Source: Planctomycetota bacterium
GTDB taxonomy: Bacteria; Planctomycetota; UBA1135; JADKAF01
NCBI GenBank assembly: GCA_016719295.1
Contig: JADKAF010000001.1
Location: forward strand, 3,286,001 to 3,350,000
DNA length: 64,000 nt
Direction of reading: 5' to 3'
Below the pieces are notes generated by a model. The model did not search any database. It was given only the letters and a program-made list of their open reading frames with translations, and had not been told where the DNA came from. This document shows, one piece after another, positions 61,201 to 64,000 of the stretch (positions are counted from its first letter, which is position 1; every line of letters begins with the position of its first letter). A program made the translations under genes and the position numbers.

Positions 61201-61324
61201 GCTCGTCGCCTTCGCGGCGGGCGGCGAGCAGATCCAGGCGCTGCGCTTCAGCCCATCGGGTGAGGCACTCGGCTTCGCTTGCTACGACGGGTCGGTGTTC
61301 TGGTGGGATGCGGCGCCGCGCTGA
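58211..61324 (+). CDS. Membrane Ser/Thr protein kinase with WD40-type propeller
   Basis: The 1037-residue protein has the kinase domain at about 80-350. The glycine loop is LGSGGMGTVWLA, the lysine K113 is in RVALK, HRDLKPSN is at 202-209, DFG at 222-224 and YAAPEQ at 251-256. One membrane helix lies at about 377-396. The C-terminal 600 residues are propeller-like with GVLEGHTTAVSTCAFDAAGE, LDLSVRVWNLAEA and GTLRFYETRSWEEL repeats. Layout is as in the kinase at 8807-12511 but without the TPR-like end, and no sigma factor gene is adjacent. It probably senses something outside the cytoplasm; partner unknown. Start ATG 58211 follows a GGGGG stretch. Confidence 0.88.
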   Translation: MSQPEPTDRLERLKELLAGAQALAGAERAAFLEAACGEDRLLRAELDSLLAHAAETAFLSASLPAALAEREQGEPELRVGPYRLLERLGSGGMGTVWLAVRDEAGFSLRVALKLLRKAPDRELLVPRFLRERRILADLEHPGIARLLDGGTSEDGYPYLALEYVRGTPLDEHARALTLEQRLALLASIADAVQAAHERGIVHRDLKPSNILVTPEGSPKLLDFGIAKICEEDDAVLTQLTGTGERLLTPRYAAPEQIRGEAVSPATDVYALGVLLYELVTGSSPYGATTTRRELESAILEGPLRPPSSLLRGTERRRLRGDIDVIALRALAREPARRYACAGEFAADLRRHLAHEPIRARRDTRAYRTSKFVERHRTLVVATALAFLSLTTGLVVALRESANARRALRGAERNAYVAALTGAEAALRDSQVASARAQLERTPEALRGIEWRFLRARLDRSSAERGFAEPLWCSEIDARKERLVALASSRAWILDAPTLEVRTEIELPPLGGYRCAAMLDDGAALLGGIDSEGGGFALLVEPTSSAAPRVVLRRAAAVTCAIALDAERIAIGDMRGAIAVYARRDFAELATLAAHTEEILDLAVHRTRGLLASASFDRKAKLFALADLAPRGVLEGHTTAVSTCAFDAAGERLATGALDLSVRVWNLAEARCLSISHAHQRGVSTVAFDAEGRWLLSGSRGQLLATEPLNGRLRTSLPGPTDIVRSLHVLADGAVLCSDEKLRRYEPNAQEVWRRLACEFTHSVHFLGEERLLVAGPDGFLHSWTRGDRRSRRVGPAPSPQDLVGVELTPDRRFAIGYHDSSPRLSLFDLERGIWVHALELEQPARAIAATDRELMALVPPTRLLRFAPSTGDPLDEIALPEGSYQHLAVEPRRRLGLVAGSPALRIDLDTRQIEALPAAFEATDKVRLAPDGSRAAFLSAQAILVLDLETYALQAKISLAHLRTHHRDVAFHPDCTRLVSAHSDGTLRFYETRSWEELVAFAAGGEQIQALRFSPSGEALGFACYDGSVFWWDAAPR

Positions 61325-61340
61325 GGGCCGCGGCGCCGCA

Positions 61341-61372
61341 GCGATCCGAACGAGGTCCCATCGTTCGATCGC
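61341..61372. terminator. Hairpin between convergent kinase and FG-GAP genes
   Basis: GCGATC-c-GAACGA (61341-61353) pairs with TCGTTCGATCGC (61361-61372), 12 bp with one bulged C. It lies between the stops at 61324 (plus) and 61389 (minus) and can serve both. Confidence 0.55.
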
Positions 61373-61388
61373 TCGCGACGATCCGAGC

Positions 61389-63401
61389 TCAGAGGATCGT
61401 CGTGAGCACCGTGTCGCTGAGGCGCACCGTGAACGACTCCCCGAGCGGGCAGCTCCCCGCGAGCATCTCGAAGTCGGCGCCCTGGCACGCGAGCACGCCC
61501 CCCAAGATCGACAGGTCGAGCGGCACTTGCAGCTCCGCGAAGGTGGAGCTCCCCGCGATCACGATCTCGGCGCCGAGGGCGCAGGGATTCGGCGGGCAGA
61601 GCAGGAGCGGCGCTTGCGGCGCCCCGAACCAGAGATACGGCGTGCCCGCGATCGCGCTGAGCTCGTAGCGCACGGTCCCGCCGATCGTCGGCGCGCCGCT
61701 CGGCGTGAGTGTCAGGCCCGAGCATCCCGTGGCCACGGTGCTGAAGGAGCCCATCTCGCCGGTCAAGCTCACGCGCAGGGTGTAGCTCCCGGTCGCTCCG
61801 AGCGTGCCGCCGACCCGAATCGTGTACGTCGTGCCGCGAGCCACGAGCAAGCCGGCGCGCGATTGCAGGCCGCAGTCGTCGTCGCTGCACGCTAGCGACT
61901 GGAGCGCTCCGCAAGGCCCCCAGTAGACCTCGACGATCGTGTCGAAGCTGGCGCCGCAGGTCTCGATCACCGCGTTGCCATCGCCTTCGGCGGTCCAGGA
62001 GTGCCAGACATCGCTGCCGCCGATCGGGGTGCAGGTGAAACCGGGCGCGGCGAACGAAGCGCCTGCACTATCGAAAGGTCCGTTGTCGCCGATCACGACC
62101 GGCGTCGCGCCCGCGCACTCGTCGTTCACCGGCGGCGCGACGCCCCCGACCTCGTAGATCAGGGCAGAGCCCGCTCGCACATTGAGCGGCGTTCGAGCGC
62201 CGGACTCGCCCAAGAGCGCGTGAACGCCGTCGAAGGCCACCGCCGTCGCGAAGGCTGTGCCGAGCACTCCACTACTTGTGACCAAGCGCGTCACTTCGGT
62301 CCAGCTCGATCCCACGCGTCGCAAGTGGTAGCCCGTGCCCCTACCCGTGAAGCCACCGTAAGCACCTACGATCGCCTCGCCCCCAGACATCGCGATCGGA
62401 CTGCCGAAGTTGGTCAGGAAGATGGCATCGCTGGCGATCAATCGCTGCTGCTGCACCCACGCCGCGCCGACCCGCTCAAAGCAGTGCAGCACACCGACCT
62501 GACTCACGCCGGCGTTGGCCTCCGAGGGAGCCCCGACAAGGATTGCATCGCCGGAGATCCCGACACTCGTGCCGAAGAACGTGGTCGTCCCCGGAGTCAC
62601 CGCGACGAGCTTCTGCTCTTCGACCCAGGTCCCTCCGCTCCGCAGGTACACGTAGGCCGCCCCCGCGCCCGTCAAGCCGAGCACCGTGCTGAACGACGCG
62701 CCGACCACGACGCGATCGCCGTCGATCGCGACGTTCCCGAAGCGATCGCTCGCGCGAGCATCGCTCGCGACGAGCTTCTGCTGCAGACTCCACGTCGCGC
62801 CCGAACGCACGAAGACGTAGGCCGCACCCGCGTCGACGAGCCCTTGTGGATCCGCTTGGCGCGCGCCGACGACGACGGTCTCGCCCGAGATCGCGACGCT
62901 CCACCCGAAGTTGTCCCCGGCCACGGCATCGTTCGCCACGAGCTTCTGCTGCTGCGTCCAGACGCCGCCCGACCGCACGAACACGTAGGCCGCTCCGGCG
63001 TCCGCGATTCCGGAGACATCGCAGCGCTCGGCGCCGACGATCAGCGTGTCGCCCGAGAGCGCGACGCTCCCGCCGAAGGCATCGGAGGTCGCGGCATCAC
63101 TCGCGACGAGCTTCTGCTGCTCCGTCCAGCTCGTTCCTGCGCGCCCGAACACGTAAGCTGAGCCAGCGTCCGAGACCCCTCCGTGGTCATCGGAGATCGA
63201 GCCGACGATCGCGACATCGCCGGAGATCGCGACCGCGCGACCGAAGCTGTCTCCGTTGCCTGGGTCACTCGGAAACAGACGGGCGAGCTCGGTCTGCTGA
63301 GCGATGCCCAGCGGTGCGCCACAGGCGATCAGCGCGGGCAGCGCGAGCCAGGAGCCGAAGGATCGAGCAGGAGGGCGATGAGAGGCAGGGCGGAACCACA
63401 T
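61389..63401 (-). CDS. Secreted FG-GAP repeat protein with PPC-like domain and cysteine tail
   Basis: The ATG at 63401 gives 670 residues; GAGG 8 nt upstream supports it over a GTG at 63410. A signal peptide ends APLGIAQ. About seven FG-GAP repeats follow (SFGRAVAISGDVAIVGS, AGAAYVFVRSGGVWTQQQKL, FGWSVAISGETVVVGA), an integrin-alpha-like propeller. Then come one PPC-like domain (NDECAGATPV ... SDVWHSW ... CSDDDCGLQSR) and a tail with LLLCPPNPCALGAEI, LACQG and GSCPLGE, ending TVLTTIL. The last two parts match the eight PKD proteins, so this is the same back end on a different head. Exported; function unknown. Confidence 0.8.
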   Translation of the reverse strand: MWFRPASHRPPARSFGSWLALPALIACGAPLGIAQQTELARLFPSDPGNGDSFGRAVAISGDVAIVGSISDDHGGVSDAGSAYVFGRAGTSWTEQQKLVASDAATSDAFGGSVALSGDTLIVGAERCDVSGIADAGAAYVFVRSGGVWTQQQKLVANDAVAGDNFGWSVAISGETVVVGARQADPQGLVDAGAAYVFVRSGATWSLQQKLVASDARASDRFGNVAIDGDRVVVGASFSTVLGLTGAGAAYVYLRSGGTWVEEQKLVAVTPGTTTFFGTSVGISGDAILVGAPSEANAGVSQVGVLHCFERVGAAWVQQQRLIASDAIFLTNFGSPIAMSGGEAIVGAYGGFTGRGTGYHLRRVGSSWTEVTRLVTSSGVLGTAFATAVAFDGVHALLGESGARTPLNVRAGSALIYEVGGVAPPVNDECAGATPVVIGDNGPFDSAGASFAAPGFTCTPIGGSDVWHSWTAEGDGNAVIETCGASFDTIVEVYWGPCGALQSLACSDDDCGLQSRAGLLVARGTTYTIRVGGTLGATGSYTLRVSLTGEMGSFSTVATGCSGLTLTPSGAPTIGGTVRYELSAIAGTPYLWFGAPQAPLLLCPPNPCALGAEIVIAGSSTFAELQVPLDLSILGGVLACQGADFEMLAGSCPLGESFTVRLSDTVLTTIL

Positions 63402-63521
63402 ATGCAGCACCTCGAGAAGCCTCCGCGGATGGGCGGAGGACGGGATGCTTCTCAGAACGTGACGAGTGCGCTCATCACCTCATAGCAAATCGCAATCGCG
63501 GGTTCAGCTCGAGGCTCGAGC

Positions 63522-64000
63522 TCAGCTCCCCACCTGCAAGCGCACACCATTCGAGAACGCGAGCGTAGCCGCGAACGCCCCCGCCGGATCGAACACCGCG
63601 GCCTGGAAGTAGGCATCGCCGCCGAGCAGCAGTGGATCGGGTGGGACGGAGAGGCCGAGCGTCGCGCTGCCGCCGCCATCGGCGAAGAGCAGGAGCGAGC
63701 CCGCGGGCAGCTCCAGGTAGAGCTCACAACCGCCGCCGAGCGCGAGATCCGCGAGACCAAAGGAGTAGAGCAAGAGCATCGGCGCGAAGCTCCGCGCCTG
63801 CTCGAGCTCCAAGGCGAAGCTCGTGCTGCCCGAGAGCGGCGTGCCGCTGCCAGCCAGCAACGGGGTGAGCGCGCCGGTGCCGGGGCAGCCCGTGCCGTAG
63901 GTCTGGGCTAACGCCGGCTGCACCGTGAGATTCACGCTGAGGTCGCTCGACCCCTGATTCACGATCACGACGTCGTCGCCGCCGTCGCCATCGAGGTCGC
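63522..64000 (-). CDS. Secreted FG-GAP/VCBS-type protein, C-terminal part
   Basis: The frame is open to the right edge, so the N-terminus is missing. About 159 residues are visible. The first, DLDGDGGDDVVIVNQGSSD, is a typical FG-GAP/VCBS calcium-loop repeat. The rest is a tail module (YGTGCPGTGALTPLLAG, GTPLSGSTSFALELEQA, LGGGCELYLE, GDAYFQAAVFDPAG) of the GTGC type common in planctomycetal exported proteins. The gene runs in the same direction as the FG-GAP protein 120 nt downstream. Confidence 0.75.
   Translation of the reverse strand, partial: DLDGDGGDDVVIVNQGSSDLSVNLTVQPALAQTYGTGCPGTGALTPLLAGSGTPLSGSTSFALELEQARSFAPMLLLYSFGLADLALGGGCELYLELPAGSLLLFADGGGSATLGLSVPPDPLLLGGDAYFQAAVFDPAGAFAATLAFSNGVRLQVGS

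Overview
The window is very GC-rich and looks like a chromosomal segment of a Planctomycetota bacterium, probably from one of the lineages rich in large secreted modular proteins. Three things point there. An ECF sigma factor sits directly in front of a Ser/Thr kinase with a WD40 propeller, and a second kinase of the same design follows later. There are many secreted PKD, FG-GAP and propeller-like proteins with a recurrent cysteine-bearing C-terminal module. Housekeeping genes are scattered between them. This is inferred from gene content, not from a marker gene.

Layout. 1-8.7 kb: the end of a P5C dehydrogenase gene, a secreted sugar-dehydrogenase-like protein, an intact monooxygenase/old-yellow-enzyme fusion, an SRPBCC protein behind a REPIN-like inverted repeat pair, a frameshifted secreted protein gene, a secreted alpha-toroid protein with a discoidin-like end, and a decayed gene tail cut by a MITE-like element. 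8.8-17.4 kb: the kinase and sigma factor pair, a GH13 amylase, a di-haem cytochrome lipoprotein and HflX. 17.5-36.1 kb: the most striking region, eight paralogous secreted proteins interrupted only by one tRNA(CAU) gene and a radical SAM gene. 36.4-44.7 kb: a TetR-NodT-MFP-RND efflux operon with a DUF2314 membrane protein upstream. 44.7-52.5 kb: a second MITE-like element, a methyltransferase, a DUF7453-like secreted repeat protein, a pseudogene cut by a perfect 77-nt palindrome, lysS, and a transketolase gene with two lesions. 52.6-64 kb: a very large protein with a canonical voltage-sensor-like S1-S4 region but no visible pore, a secreted protein, a second kinase, an FG-GAP protein, and a secreted protein running off the right edge.

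How the genes relate. The eight secreted paralogues have three unrelated N-terminal heads (A, B, C), then two PKD domains with acidic DxDGDxxxDS loops, one or two PPC-like domains, and one of three tail variants. Tail type follows position on the chromosome while head type does not. Near-identical DNA patches join proteins with different heads. This suggests a locus diversified by duplication, head swapping and gene conversion. The same kind of tail is also fused to FG-GAP, propeller-like and unknown heads elsewhere in the window, which hints at a shared sorting or assembly role. This is an inference; no sorting machinery is visible here.

Several genes carry single-base frameshifts or a nonsense codon (5539, 48149, 50843, 51740, about 55978). 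They may be real decay or assembly errors, and raw reads would decide.
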